This document shows, piece by piece, positions 1 to 11,716 of a stretch of DNA of 64,000 nt. The position numbers and the translations under genes are program-made. The notes below the pieces were generated by a model that saw nothing but the letters and a program-made list of their open reading frames with translations, made no database searches and was not told the origin of the DNA. The stretch is from Takashimella koratensis (lineage: Eukaryota > Basidiomycota > Tremellomycetes > Trichosporonales > Tetragoniomycetaceae): positions 325,763 through 389,762 of the forward strand of contig BCKT01000001.1 in NCBI GenBank assembly GCA_003116875.1. Direction: 5' to 3'. The first letter of the stretch is position 1; every line of letters begins with the position of its first letter.

Positions 1-806
1 AAGTGATATGATGCAGCAAAATGCCAAGCCTCGGCCCCTCAATATAGTCCACGTCAAGAAAGTACTGCGACACAAGTTGTTCAGTAATTAGGAGTGCATA
101 ACGGGTGAGGGGCGACCACATGTCAAAGTCTATCTGAGGTTATCAACACCAGGCACCAGTGTGCCCAGCTTGATTTCTACAAGCAGCCGAGCCTCAATGT
201 GCGAGTTGATTGAGCTGTTCCTTCAAACCCCAGGGCCAAGATCTGATAACGCCAAGCCGACGGCAGCGAAAATAGCCGCCATCGACACATGCGTGTATGA
301 GGTACGCGCACGTAACTCACTCAGACCCCTTCTGTTGAGAGGGTACATGACGAGCAAAACTGCCAGATCTCGACGGCGAGCATGTCACTGAAGCCCACTT
401 GCGTTGAAGGGGAAAAGGTTTTGAACATCTTGCAACACGAGGATCTGATCCTTTTCAAGTCTTGCTCAGTCGAGCCTGTCAACCCTGCTACCCAGCTCCT
501 TACGACGTCTACCCCTTGACAATCCTGAGGTATCAGCTTGCTCTTACTCGAATGCCCGCCAACAATAGCCTTGCCACGCTGAGTAAGAAGACGCAATCGT
601 GACGTGCATTGAACATTGAATTACCTCTCCTGCAATACGCCCCTCGTGTCATGCATTCCAGATCGACCTCCAATAATCAAAAGACAAGCATCGAGATGCA
701 CTGAGATGTCCGCGTATACCTCAGCAACACTCGAAGGCTCTGGCGTATATAATCCCGTTAAGGGGACTCATCACTCCCTCCCTTCATCCCCTCTCGACCA
801 CGTGCA
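1..806. other. Intergenic, no supported gene
   Basis: I see no convincing coding region here: the short open frames lack homology, splice structure or codon bias. The last ~60 bases hold a TATA-like box for the secreted-protein gene that follows. Confidence 0.5.
746..752 (+). promoter_or_regulatory. TATA-like box of secreted-protein gene 1
   Basis: The sequence TATATAA lies 61 bases before the ATG at 807. The paralogous gene on the other strand has a similar AT-rich element (around 2329-2336) about 63 bases before its ATG. The matched spacing supports a shared promoter design inherited from the duplication. This is a motif call only. Confidence 0.45.
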
Positions 807-1297
807 ATGTTGCTTACATCTCTCTTCATCGCCACCTCGCTCGTTTCCGCAGTCTCTGGAGCTCCAACTCGAGCAATGAAACAGACCACCCGCAATGAAG
901 TCGTCAAGCGCATGACAGCTACTCATCGAAAGCGAGACACACCATCCGGAATTCCAATTCCCCCGATAGCGGGCAGCTATCAGTACATTGGTTCACGGCC
1001 TGGGTTCATTTGGCCAGAGGACTCAAGTAAGTCTGAGATCAATGACGAAAACTGACAAGTTTAGACCTTATTCTCGAGACCGACTACGATCAGTCATTGT
1101 GGACACTCAGCTCGGTCACTATCGATTGCGCAAACTCGGCCTTGGCTGCTTCCGCCACCTACTTCAACCTCGGCTACAACTCGGATACCCAACTCTACTT
1201 TTGTCGCACCATCAGAAATGGCCCATGGAACCCGTCGGACATGACACTCGGCCCAGAGCCATACTGGCAGTACTCGGCTTTCTACGAGTTTGTTTAG
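807..1297 (+). CDS. Small secreted protein (paralogue 1), unknown function
   Basis: Two exons, 807-1026 and 1065-1297, joined across a 38-base intron (GTAAGT donor, CTGAC branch point, TTTAG acceptor), giving 150 aa. The N-terminus is a clear signal peptide (MLLTSLFIATSLVSAVSG, then APTR). A dibasic HRKRD site around residues 43-47 looks like a Kex2 processing site that would free a mature domain of about 105 aa. The mature part holds two cysteines (IDCAN and YFCRT) that could form one disulfide, plus the motif SATYF. A homologue lies tail-to-tail at 1741-2268 with signal peptide, KR site, cysteine spacing and C-terminal aromatic pattern conserved. I do not recognise the family. A secreted effector or cell-wall protein is possible but unproven. 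Confidence 0.8.
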
Positions 1298-1740
1298 AAA
1301 CCCCAATGGCTCCGGAAAATCAGATTCTCCTCGCGGACAATATGAGCAGAAGCCATACTATATTCTGCTCGCTTGATTTGGTAACAATGCTGTATGTGTT
1401 TCATGCTTTCCCCGATATGAGATGAGAAGCGGTCCTCCCCTCCGCCTTGAAGAGTTTGCTCATATGTCGTCCCTTCGAAGGAAGGCGAGAGATTCCGGGG
1501 TCTGCCTCATTCGACTGACTGAGATCTGGAGCGAGACGGGACTTGCCTGAATGTTTTCTTTAGTTCGATGGCAGAGGCTGCTTCGGCACTCTGTACTCAT
1601 TTCATTCGTGTTCCGGGCTCAAGGTTTGGCTGGCCTGTGTATCATGGTGTCGATAAGGTACATCAAGCATTCCAGGAGTACAGATGTGTTGGTCCAACCG
1701 CTCCCTCCTCCCTCCCCGACATCAAAAACAGCCTGGACAT
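1298..1740. other. Intergenic between convergent paralogues
   Basis: This stretch separates the 3' ends of the two secreted-protein genes. I see no additional gene or obvious repeat in it. Confidence 0.5.
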
Positions 1741-2268
1741 TCAAGGTCCGTAAAGAGCTGTGTACGTCCACGCCGACTGTGGTCCATTCGTCAAGTCTGC
1801 CGTTGTATAAGGCCCCCCCTTGAGTAGTTGACAGTAATAGTATTGGGTCCCCGGGTTGTAGATGACGGTGAAGTAAGTTGCCGAGTTCGCCGCGGCGTCG
1901 TTTGAGCACGCGATCGTCGCCGAGCCAAGTGCATACGCCCCCGGGGCGCCGTTGTACGAGGTCTCTTTGATGTATCCTGTTACCAGCACAACACGTTAGC
2001 CAGCAATTGGAGTTGTCGTCCGCGTGAAGGCGATGAACTCACCCGCTCCAGAGTTGGGGTAAGCGTATTGGGCTTTCGATCCCACATAGTTGTAATTGCC
2101 GGCGGTGGCAGGAGGTGGAGTTCCGGAGGGTGCGTCACGCTTCCGGTGCGTGTTCGACATGCGTTCGATGATCTCTTTGCGATTTGTTTGTTTGAGGTAT
2201 GTCGGGGTGGGAGTTCCCGCGACCATGGAAACGAGGGAAGCAACGGTGACGACCATGGAGAGCAACAT
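1741..2268 (-). CDS. Small secreted protein (paralogue 2), unknown function
   Basis: Two exons on the minus strand, 2268-2043 and 1976-1741, with a 66-base intron (GTGAGT donor, CTAAC branch point), encode 153 aa. The protein starts with a signal peptide (MLLSMVVTVASLVSMVAG). Like its convergent neighbour it has an NTHRKRDAPSG segment carrying a Kex2-like KR site. The C-terminal domain shares SATI.C.N, NSATYF, a second cysteine (YYYCQ), a GP pair and a final aromatic stretch (TYTALY). The intron sits at an equivalent place in both genes, so they arose by duplication followed by inversion or an inverted arrangement. No known domain is visible, and the function is unknown. Confidence 0.8.
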
Positions 2269-3851
2269 GATTAGGAAAGGTTGGTGGGTATTGCAGTGAA
2301 CAAATCGTGACTAGGAGGGGCTCCCTCCGTATATGTATGCATTGTTTGTTGACCACGCCAGGTAAGCTGATGTCCTCGGCCTGGTGTTCATTCTGTTGAT
2401 TGGCATTGGCAACGCCCCACAGCATGAAGCAGATTCATAGCTTGGCAAGCAGATTCCATCCAACGGACCCAGCTTCTCCATCGGTAGGTATACCAGATTT
2501 CATTCGAGTTGGAATCGGCCAGTGGGTAGAGTACAGCATGCTTGCGCCTCGTTAGGTTGTATGTGCCTAGACTTCAATGACTGTACACATTGGATAGATT
2601 TGAGGTACACTCTCAGGTTTTCCCGGAGCTGGAAAAGTATCATCCGGAGGTCCCACGAGCGTGTACAGTACACTCCAGGGCGGGGATGATAGGGTTTTAC
2701 TCAATGGACGTGACTCGGACTGGTGGCATCGGTTCGCATCTCACCACAAAAACGGAAGGTAGGGGTTGCTCAACGGGGGAACAGACAGGCCGTTGTACCA
2801 GTCTGAAGCGCCTGGGCGCATGTTGACAGCCTTAGCAAGGCAAGCGGCTCGGTGTCATCGCCGTTGGATACGTCGTCCGGCCGGAAAAATGGCACCCAAT
2901 TTGGACCATGGGATGTGCGTGAACCAGGCAATCACATTTTGACTGGGTCCTGAAGCAAAGGTGTTGGTTGACCCGTACGAGCCTCCGGACGGAGCGAAGC
3001 GCAATGTTGACCGTACTCCAAGCACTACAGCCGGAAAGACCATCGCATATGAACCATGGATGGGCGCCCCTATCTCTCATGTCACTGATCCCTCTGCACC
3101 TGTACCGCCTGAACCCTCAAATCAATGCGCAAACTTCTTCAGCTCCGCTTCTCAAATGACACCGGTCTGGCCCTACGCAAAAGAGCCCAATCTGCTACAA
3201 AATACATCCCTTTGCCACTTCATTTCTCAACTGTCCCCTCTCTCATCCATACTCACGCTCAACGTTCCATCTCTACCATACTTAGCTATTCAAATCTTCT
3301 TCCGGATCCGCCTCACCGTTGACGCCGCCCGTCAAGGGCGGCCGCGCACGAAACACGGGGGGTTCCAGTGAACAACAATGTCAAAGCGGATCAACACGCT
3401 CCGTCACCATCATGGTACAAGTCTTGGAATCTCAGGACGCGGCTGTGACCTTCAACCCAATATGGACGACCTAGCGCGCAGAGCTCACCGCTTGTCGGAC
3501 TTCATTATATGAGTCTCTCGCACCATCAAGACTCGTGGTGAGTTTTCAACGCCATGCTGAGACTGGGTTGCGGTAGGTACGTCGAGGACGACTACGACTG
3601 AATTGGCGTCATGTCCCACACCCAGACCGACACTAACCTGCTTACCACTCTCGCCCCTCCACCTTCCAACCTCCACCCACTCCCATCACACACTAGTCCA
3701 CGAATCATCCATACACATTATACATACCAACTATCATGTATCGACCATCGCTCGACATGAGTATCAATCAATCGAGTATCAATCAATCTTTACTAACAGA
3801 GGGGGGATGGGTAGTCCTATAGAATACTCGTAGTCTTTTTTTGTCTGTCGC
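2269..3851. other. Intergenic, no supported gene
   Basis: About 1.6 kb between the secreted-protein gene and the tRNA gene. Several open frames occur, but none has convincing codon use, splice structure or similarity. A perfect 15-base tandem duplication lies at 3759-3788, just before the tRNA. Confidence 0.45.
3759..3788. repeat. 15-bp tandem duplication
   Basis: GAGTATCAATCAATC occurs twice in direct tandem, ending about 63 bases before the tRNA-Phe gene. It has no clear function. Confidence 0.7.
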
Positions 3852-3947
3852 GTCTCTGTGGCGTAATTGGGAACGCGTTCGACTGAAGTTGACAACTTCT
3901 TTTGCAAGTGTATCGAAAGATCGCCCGTTCGATCCGGGCCAGGGACA
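3852..3947 (+). tRNA. tRNA-Phe (GAA) with 23-nt intron
   Basis: A full cloverleaf can be folded. The acceptor stem GTCTCTG (3852-3858) pairs with CAGGGAC (3940-3946), with discriminator A at 3947. The D arm is GCG...CGC (3861-3876). The anticodon stem TTCGA (3878-3882) pairs with TCGAA (3913-3917), and the T arm is GCCCG-TTCGATC-CGGGC (3923-3939). The anticodon is GAA at 3885-3887, which reads Phe codons. An intron of about 23 nt (3889-3911) interrupts the anticodon loop one base 3' of the anticodon, the standard place for nuclear tRNA introns removed by the tRNA splicing endonuclease. The A and B boxes are internal, and a T6 Pol III terminator follows. Confidence 0.93.
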
Positions 3948-3959
3948 TCAAAAATTTCC

Positions 3960-3965
3960 TTTTTT
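3960..3965 (+). terminator. RNA polymerase III terminator of tRNA-Phe
   Basis: A run of six T residues begins 13 bases after the tRNA 3' end, the usual Pol III stop signal. Confidence 0.85.
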
Positions 3966-4097
3966 GGATGGAATGCGGCGGTTTCTGGTTTTTGTGCATC
4001 TCGGAGCGCGCCCAGCTGCTTTTGTGCGTACTGTCATTGTCCATGCATGAGATACTCGCATTATCTAGGTCTATAAACACTAATTTACAAAGTCCAT

Positions 4098-5631
4098 TCA
4101 CATTGAGGGAACCGGTGCAGCTCGTTGCCTGCTGAGTGGCCTTGGCGTAGCCTCTCCGTCGTCCCAGCTTGCCTTGGCAGGCCGAACGGTCTCTTTCGAG
4201 TCGGAGCTGAGGCGAGAAATGGACCGCTCGAGGAGGTGCGGTTTGAGGTCGAAAGTGGTATCCGAGTCGTGTAAGCTTTCCTGGGCCTTGGCAGCGGCCA
4301 ACAAGTCGGCTTTCATGTATCGTCCTCGTAACGGCGACCTGTGGGATGACGCATTCGAGCTCTTTCGAACGTGCGAAGGGGTCACGGTACCGAATGGTTG
4401 AGAGAACGTAGGGGAAGAAACCGTGAGTTCATCATCAATATCGTCTAGTTCGTCCCTGCTTGCTGGAGGGTGGTAGGATGTCGGGCGGACGGGTGACTGA
4501 GTTGCCGGGTTGTCGATTTTGAGGAAGGCTTCGAGTGGGATGTCGGGAGACAGAGAGGTGACGGGGGGTGAAGGGAGTGGGAAGCGCCAGCTAGGTAGGC
4601 TAGGGAGGGTGAGGTGAAGTGCTGGTCGAGTGGCCGTTCGTCGTCTTGTAGGTGCCTTGGAGATGGTCAGTACTAGCCTCGGACTATATGCAAATACTCA
4701 CGTCAATGAGCCTGTCCACTACTCCTACGTCCTCGTCCTCAGCGTCGAGTAGCTCGGCGCAACTTTGAGACTGGATGAGTCGCTCAACTTCATCTTCACT
4801 TTTGACTCCTCGCTTGTGCTGGTATGCGTCCAGTGCGGCTTCTGATGCCGCAGCAGACGCCCCCCTGAGAACCTGGCGAGTGACGTTGGCGCTGTCTAGT
4901 CGATTGCTAAGTACAAACGGTTCAAGGACTCGACGACCGCTTGGCGAGACACGCCTCACGAGCGCCTCGACGACTTTACAGTCCCCCGCTGGGTCTGTGC
5001 TTGTGCTCGTGCTCATGCTTGTTGGTGGTTGTGTTGGTTGATCGGTCGAGGGTCCAAATGACAGACCCCATGAGACTAAAGCGCCGAGTGATCCGAGTGA
5101 TCGACCCTTTCCGTGCCTTCTTCCTCTGCCCGTTGTTGATGACTCTGCCGCCTGGTTCTGGTTTTCTTTGTTTTCAGCATCGACGCTGCCCATGCTCTCG
5201 AATGGCGGGAAGTAGGAGACAGTATCGGTCGATGGGAGGCGGGATGGGGTGAGAACGAGACCGCGGGATAGGACAGAGCTGCTGCGTCCTAGAGCAGGGC
5301 GGGAAGGGGTGCCAGACGCCGCGGCGGTGGAGACAGTAGGTGAGATAGGAGAGGCGGAGGCGGTCGTGCCGAGGGTGGTGGAGGTGGAGGCGAGTCGGTT
5401 GAGAGAGCGAGGTGGGAGAGGGAGAGAGGAGATGGAGCGGGATTTGGGACCACGGGAGTGGGTCTGAGAGAAGGATCGGGAGAGTGAGTGTGAGGATTGG
5501 TGTTGCGGCCGGGGTTTGGCGAGGAGGGGTTGATTGGTGGACTGCGGTTGGAGGCGGGGCTGGTACGCCCGAGATGTAGAGGCGGTGGAAACGGTCGCCA
5601 TGGTGGCGGGTTCTGGGTGGGTCGTGGTCAC
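4098..5631 (-). CDS. Ser/Pro-rich protein of unknown function with KEN motif
   Basis: Two exons, 5631-4702 and 4655-4098, joined in phase 0 across a 46-base intron (GTGAGT donor), encode about 495 aa. The first ~150 residues are low-complexity Ser/Thr/Pro/Arg with many SP and TP dipeptides, typical of a disordered, kinase-regulated protein. A KEN tripeptide lies at residues 155-157 (DAENKENQN) and could be an APC/C degron. A Gly/Arg stretch follows, and residues ~220-310 are more ordered and helix-forming. The second exon is again SP/TP-rich. I recognise no domain. A cell-cycle role is only suggested by the KEN motif and the phosphorylation-site density. ATG 5601 is an alternative start. Confidence 0.6.
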
Positions 5632-7549
5632 AGGAGAGGTCTAAGTCGTGGTCGAGGCCGGGGTCGTTGCGGTCGTGAAAGTGGTCGAAAGGGGGTGGGG
5701 AACGGGGTCGGGCGGTGTAGTCTTGCAGCAGTGCAGGGTGGTCTTGCGGGTGACTAGCTAGTCACGGCGTCGCTGCATGTCGATATGCACTGTGTTGAAT
5801 CAAAAGTAGCGGTGACTTGCACGAGTTACCGATGACCTCGAGCGTGAGAAACCACAACGACGAGAACCAACTCCACCCAAGCCGAGACGAAGGAGTGGAA
5901 TGAGAGGCTAGGAGGATCGAGGATTACTTGATGTCCAGTAGATGTCGTAAATCACGTACACGCACGCAGCAGGCTGGCGTCAGGCGTCAGGCGTTGGGCG
6001 TCGGGCGTGTTGGCGCGAGGAGTTTTTGGATTTGGTGCGGTCGGTTCGGCCCGTGTGAGTTTGGCAAGGGCTGTATTTATTAATTCGTAAGATGGGATGT
6101 ATTTCAGTTCTTTCGGTTTGGACCAAGTGGAGACGATTGCGAGCGACCGTATCGCTAAGACCAACACCAGCGACAAGACGAGCCCAACAGATGCATACGC
6201 TACTTGTCACCACGTTTCCCAATCTCCTGGTCTTGACGAATTCCGCCCCTGAAAGGCGACGAGCCCCCTAGGTTGGCTCACTTTGGGCTGACTGGATCAG
6301 TGAGGGTGGGCATTCACCACACCTCACCACCTCCCTTGATCCCTTTCCCCACCTACCTCATCGCTGTTGGCGGCTGTCAATAGCGTAGCGCATGGCCGCG
6401 AGGCGAGCAGGACAAAGGGACCGGTGGAAAATCGCCCCTCCCACCCAAAAACCTGAAATGCTATCTTCTTTTCCAAACCCCTTGACCCTCTTCCTCACCT
6501 TCCCCCGTGTTCAAATATCGGGCGAAGAATACGTCGCAGGGCCGAAAGGAGTCGATAGGGGTGGCTTTCCAGACTTTATCGTCAGGAAATGCTGTAAAAA
6601 AGCCCACTAAGGGGTGCGGACAGGAATAATCCTCCCAATCTTAGGATCACCTGGAGAAACAAAGGAACTTTTTTTTATATATTTGATTATGACACACTCA
6701 CCTTGACCCCAAACGTCTCGCATAATTTCTCCTGCCCGCCAACGGTGGGCCTAAAGTCCCATCCGATTGACCATTTGTTACTTCCTTGTCGAAAGAGGTT
6801 GCTTTTCGGGATAAAGCCGAGACGAAACGGTCCGCTCGGGACAGATCTCTGTCGAGGCTTACAGGCGACAAAAGCGCCGGGGCAGAATGGCGTGACGGTA
6901 TGGGGGGAGGTCAAGGTCAAGGTGGCGAAGGAGGCTGGAGCCGTTGTCAGCCGATACTCACCCGCACTGGCCAGCGGGACAGGTCGAGTATTGTCCAAGC
7001 GATAATGTCAACATCCCTCTCTAACCGCCAAGCTAAGCTCGAGATGTGCTTTCCTTTCCGCGTTTTGTCTTTTTGATTTTGGGGTCTCTGACGTGGCACA
7101 ATGGACGGGCACCTGAGCTGGCTGAGTCTCGATACTGTCGCCGATAGGGCAGAAGAGGGTACGGGACCCACGCCGGTCGAGCCTGTCCGCTGGCGACGGA
7201 GCCGCCAGGGGGCCCAGGGTGATGCTTGACCTGGTCTCGTGCTGGCTCTGGTGTCTCGAGTGCCAGGCAAGTTGGGGGTGGAGGCCCCCATGCCGAAAGA
7301 CAGGCGCGGGGTGTAGGGTGATCGGCGATACAGGGAGCGGGGATGTGGCACACGTGGCAAACCCCCGCGACCGGAGCTACCGCCCCGCAATCCGAGGCAA
7401 GCGACCATCTCCTAGCCCGTGCTCGCATCACCCGCTATTACCGCTGTCCATCCGACCTCGCATCCACCCATCTCACCTCACCTCGACATCAGGTCCCAGC
7501 ACCCACCATTCTCTCCTCAGCTCTGTCACCCCTCGCTCGAACACGCATC
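5632..7549. other. Intergenic/promoter region
   Basis: About 1.9 kb between two divergent genes. Open frames of 60-150 codons occur on both strands but show no splice-consistent extension or recognisable product. A small gene on the minus strand around 6600-7000 cannot be excluded but is not supported. The last 150 bases before 7550 are pyrimidine-rich and probably hold the RKI1 promoter and 5' UTR. Confidence 0.4.
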
Positions 7550-9282
7550 ATGGCCGCAGTCCCCTCCGCCGTCGCGCACATCTCCCTCTCCTCGAAGCGG
7601 GCTAGCGTACGTCTTGACCGCTCTTGATGTCATGTGCTCAATCGTCCATTGCGGACGGCGTACCTTTCTCCTCCTTTCCCTTTTCATGTGACGTCGTTGA
7701 TCTGCGTTCTTGGAAACGGGATGGGATAACTTGCTGTGCATCAAAGCTGATCCCATGATTTTTCTTCATCTTTCTTTCAATCTCCCATGACTTGCATTCT
7801 TCTACCCATATTACTTCCCGGCCCACAGTTCATCCAGCCGACGCAGCCCGTTCTCGAATCTAGACAGCTGCCTACCAGTATTCCCCTCCCCATCCTGCCC
7901 GCTGTCGAGGCCGCCAAGCGGCTGGCCGCCTTCGCCGCCGTCGACAGGCACGTCGGCGCGCAGCACAAGGTGAGCTCGAGTATACCTGCTTTCTCCCCCA
8001 AGCCCAAACCCTTCATCTCCTGTCGCCTTGCATTTATCCGGAAATTATCGGCTAATCCTGGCTCTGATAGTTCATTGGTATTGGATCCGGGTCAACAGTC
8101 CCTTACGTTGTCGACCGAATTGTCGCGCAGGGTACTGCTGTCAATGCGAACCGTATCTTCCTCCCCACCGGTGAGTTCACTCGGGCTCAGTCTCAGTCTC
8201 GACCAGATCTAGCAGCTAGCTGACACGGCTGCAGGTTTCCAGAGCAAAGAGCTCATTATCAAAGCTGGATTGACGCTCGGAGACGTCGACCAGTACCCCA
8301 ACCTTGACGTGACCATTGACGGGGCCGACGAGTGAGTGATAGTCCGGCCTACCGCTGCGTGTACTTCTCCAGTCATGGGGTACTTGTGCTGGACAGCCTG
8401 TCTGCAATCGAGGACAAGATGTCAAACGCCGGAGATCAGAAGAGCGGATGCTGATAATTCTCAGGGTCGACCACCAGCTCAACTCGATCAAGGGCGGCGG
8501 CGCTTGCCAGCTCCGTGAGAAGGTGCTCGCCGAGGCTGCCGAGACGTGGATCATTGTTGGTGACTACCGCAAGAACTCCCAGATCCTTGGCACCACCGTG
8601 AGTGATCGTCTTGATCTCGCGATGGTCTCCTTAACGTGGATAGCCCGCTGACGACCCCAAAGTGGACTCAGGGTATTCCAATCGAAGTCGCCCAGTTCGC
8701 GTACGCCAAAGTCCTGACTAACCTTGCACAAATGGGCGCTATCGAGCGTCTGCCGTCCGGGAAACCGGGGCTCAGTCTGCGTATGGGAAAGATGAAAGCA
8801 GGTCCGGTGGTTAGTGATAATGGAAACTTTATTATCGATGCCCCGTTCCCGCCGGAGATCATGGCGAAGCCTATGGAGGTGAGTTGAAGCGCACGAGCGC
8901 GAGCGAGTGGGGGAGGGCAAGACGAAGAGGCGAAGAGGGCGAAGGGTGGATCGGAGGAGAGGGCAAGGGGGTTTAGAGCGGGAGGGCAAGAGATGACACC
9001 GCTAACGACTATCAGCTCTTGCACAGCATCAAGATGCTCACCGGTGTCGTCGAGGTCGGTCTGTTCTGCAACATGGCCAAGGCTGCTTACTTTGGTAACG
9101 AGGTATGTCTCATCTTCTCTTGCTGATCTTGCCCTGGGAGTGGTGGCCTCACAACTGATGTTTGCTAGGACGGGACAGTGGCTATCCGGAACGCAGACGG
9201 GACGACGGGCCAACTCGCGTCGGTCCCTGATGTGCCTGTTGTCATGGGCCTCAACGACTCGGCGTTCGAGGACGACGAGTAG
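7550..9282 (+). CDS. RKI1: Ribose-5-phosphate isomerase A
   Basis: Converts ribose 5-phosphate to ribulose 5-phosphate in the non-oxidative pentose phosphate pathway (cytosol). Eight exons: 7550-7606, 7829-7969, 8071-8170, 8235-8331, 8465-8597, 8663-8878, 9016-9102, 9169-9282, about 314 aa. Family motifs are intact: GIGSGSTV (substrate phosphate loop), the LPTGFQS segment, TIDGADEVD (catalytic aspartates) and [12 protein letters not shown]. The C-terminal half has the usual [15 protein letters not shown]. The 3' splice site of intron 1 is ambiguous (7829, 7838, 7847 or 7868 all keep frame), so 10-15 residues near the N-terminus are uncertain. The final EDDE tail is ordinary for the family. 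Confidence 0.93.
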
Positions 9283-10005
9283 GTGTTCTAGGGGATCACA
9301 GGTGTCTGCGGAAGCGTAAAGTGAACGACGCGATTGAGTGTACCTGGAGAAGAGCTACAACCATCGGTCAGTCGGGTATCCTACTCTATCTTACCCTACA
9401 AACTTGTTGAGTGGTATTCTGGACAACTCTTTTTAGCTCGAGTGTAATACATGCATTGTCGCTTTGTCTGGGGTTTTGGCTTCGCGATAACTGAACGTCG
9501 CCTGACAGCAGTGGATAATTATGACCTCAGGTACGGAATGCCACGTGGCGATACGATCGGCTCCATGTGACGTATTAAGTTCTTCCTCCTAGTGTGTATT
9601 CCAGTAGATCCCACCGATGACAGTCACTGACGTCTTGGCGACTGACCTCAGCGGTTGGGACAAGACTGTACCAGGTGACCTTGTGCTCGGCGTTTGAGAT
9701 AATGACGAGGAAACCGTTGACGCGAAGGGTTATGGATGGGTTACGTGGTCCGGTCAGAGACTAGAGTGGTTCTGATATCTGTGATTCTGCACCGGCGATC
9801 CACCGTGCCGATGGATACTCGCCGCTGGGAATGAAGAGTATGTAATGACGTCGTTGATACCACTATAGAGAGGGGATACTCTGACGTCGAGCAAGTTTTG
9901 AGCTTGAGGTACATAATAGGAGACGACCACTCACACCTCTCAGCTCTAGTTTCTCTTAAACCCCCTCCCCCCCCAATCTCTCGATTCAAGCGCAGTATAT
10001 CTAAC
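9283..10005. other. Intergenic/promoter region
   Basis: No gene is seen. A C-rich tract shortly before the dehydrogenase ATG (9961-9975) resembles clustered stress-response (CCCCT) elements. That reading is only inference. Confidence 0.4.
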
Positions 10006-11581
10006 ATGGACCAAGTTAAGCAGCTTGCCCAGAAAGTGACCGGCCAAGCCGAGTCCAAAGCCGAGGTGAGCCATCCATGCCCTTCCCCAACTTCCTTGCT
10101 TCATACTGCACCCTCTACTCGGTCACTGACGACATGCACCCGGCCACTTAGTCAACCACCAACACAGTCACCGAGGGTACTTTCCCCAAGCCCTCCGACT
10201 TCCCGATCGAGTCCCAGGTCGACCGAAAAGTCGGTGTGCAGGCGGACATGGAGCGAAAGCCTGAGCCCGCGACTGTTCAAGAGGGTGACGACAAGTTTGA
10301 TCACTACAAGCCTGCCGCCAAGGTGAGCCTAATTTGCATGAGACCGTTACAAAGGGCGCTGGTCTCTACTCTCCACAATTTGACTTCTTGAGTGACGATT
10401 GCTGACTCGTTTCGTTCCACTTCGACCTTAGCTTGTTGACAAGAAAGCCATCGTAACTGGCGGCGACTCCGGGATCGGTCGAGCCGCAGCTGTCATGTTC
10501 GCCATGGAAGGCGCCGACGTCGCGATCGTCTACCTACCTGAAGAACAAGTTGACGCGGAAAAGACTCAACAACTCATCGCTGCGACGGGCAGAGTGTGTT
10601 TGCTCTTCCCCCAGGATATCAGGGACGAGATGGGGTGTAAGAGAGTCATTGAGAGTGTCGTTCAGGCTTGGGGCAGGATCGATATCCTCGTCAACAATGC
10701 GTCGGTTATGGTGAGTTGGAGAATTGAGAGGGTTGTTGTCAAGAAGGGTTATATGACTGATATGGGATAAATGGCAGTACTCGATCCCAGACATCTTGGA
10801 CATTACGACCGAACAATTCGACTTGACGATGAAGACAAACATGTAAGTGTTCCCAGCCCAATCCACGCAATGTGCATGTGACTGACTACTCGCGCCCCAA
10901 CAGCTACGGAACCTTCTTCATGACTCGTGCCGCGATCCCTCACATCCCCAAGGGCGGGTCGATCATCGTCACTGCCTCTCAGGGTGAGTCATACCTTACT
11001 CACCTTGCCTCACCCCAACTCGCCCTCGCTCCATTTCACCTCGCCTTGCATCTCGGCTCCATCATGTGAAAAGACCTTTGCTGACTCTCCGGGCAGTCGC
11101 GTACGCCGGTCCACCCATGCTCGTCGATTACTCCATGACCAAGGGCGCTCAAGTCTCCTTTGTCCGCTGTTTGTCTAACCAGCTGCTATCCAAGGGTATC
11201 CGAGTGGTACGTTGCTATTTCCTTCTTTCTTCGCTCATACCCTCTCGCCGTGCTGACACTCTTATAGAACGCAGTCTGCCCAGGACCTGGTAAGCCTCCC
11301 ATTCCAACCTCCTGACAATCCCATCCCCACAAATCCCGACACACAAGATCCTTTCCCTTCCTCCCAGTGGCATTACTGACTTTCTAGTGTGGACCCCGCT
11401 CCAGCCGGCGGCAATGGATAAAGACCAGATGAAAGAATGGCACAACTCGCCCGCGCCCATCGGCCGGATCGGACAGCCTTCCGAGCTCGGACCCGCTTAC
11501 GTCTTGTTGGCCAGCCAAGACGGGTCATTCATATCAGGTCAGTCCATACATGTGAACGGCGGTGCTATCGTTAGCGGATAA
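10006..11581 (+). CDS. Short-chain dehydrogenase/reductase (bacterial YhdF-like)
   Basis: Eight exons: 10006-10065, 10152-10322, 10432-10710, 10778-10842, 10904-10983, 11097-11206, 11268-11289 and 11388-11581, about 326 aa. The Rossmann NAD(P)-binding motif TGGDSGIG is at residues ~86-93. The NNAS motif, the catalytic YSMTK (Tyr ~230, Lys ~234) and the C-terminal SGQSIHVNGG are all present. The ~75-residue N-terminal extension (FPKPSDFP...) is typical of the glucose/ribitol-dehydrogenase-like SDRs related to bacterial general stress proteins. The substrate is not predictable. Exon 7 is a 22-base microexon encoding NAVCPGP, part of the conserved loop after the catalytic site. Confidence 0.9.
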
Positions 11582-11716
11582 GCAATGATGTGGGAGTTGT
11601 CAAACGTCCGGGCCGTGATCGTCAATAAGTGATGTAAAGAAGTAATGCCTATGCAATAATATACAACCACTCTCATTCTCTCACTCTCTCGGCACCTCGC
11701 ATGCTCAGTCTTGCGC

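Noticed and set aside
6687..6998. Minus-strand open frame of 103 codons with a possible donor (GTGAGT) and acceptor downstream
   Set aside because: I could not extend it into a convincing protein on either side and recognise no motif. A small gene is not excluded.
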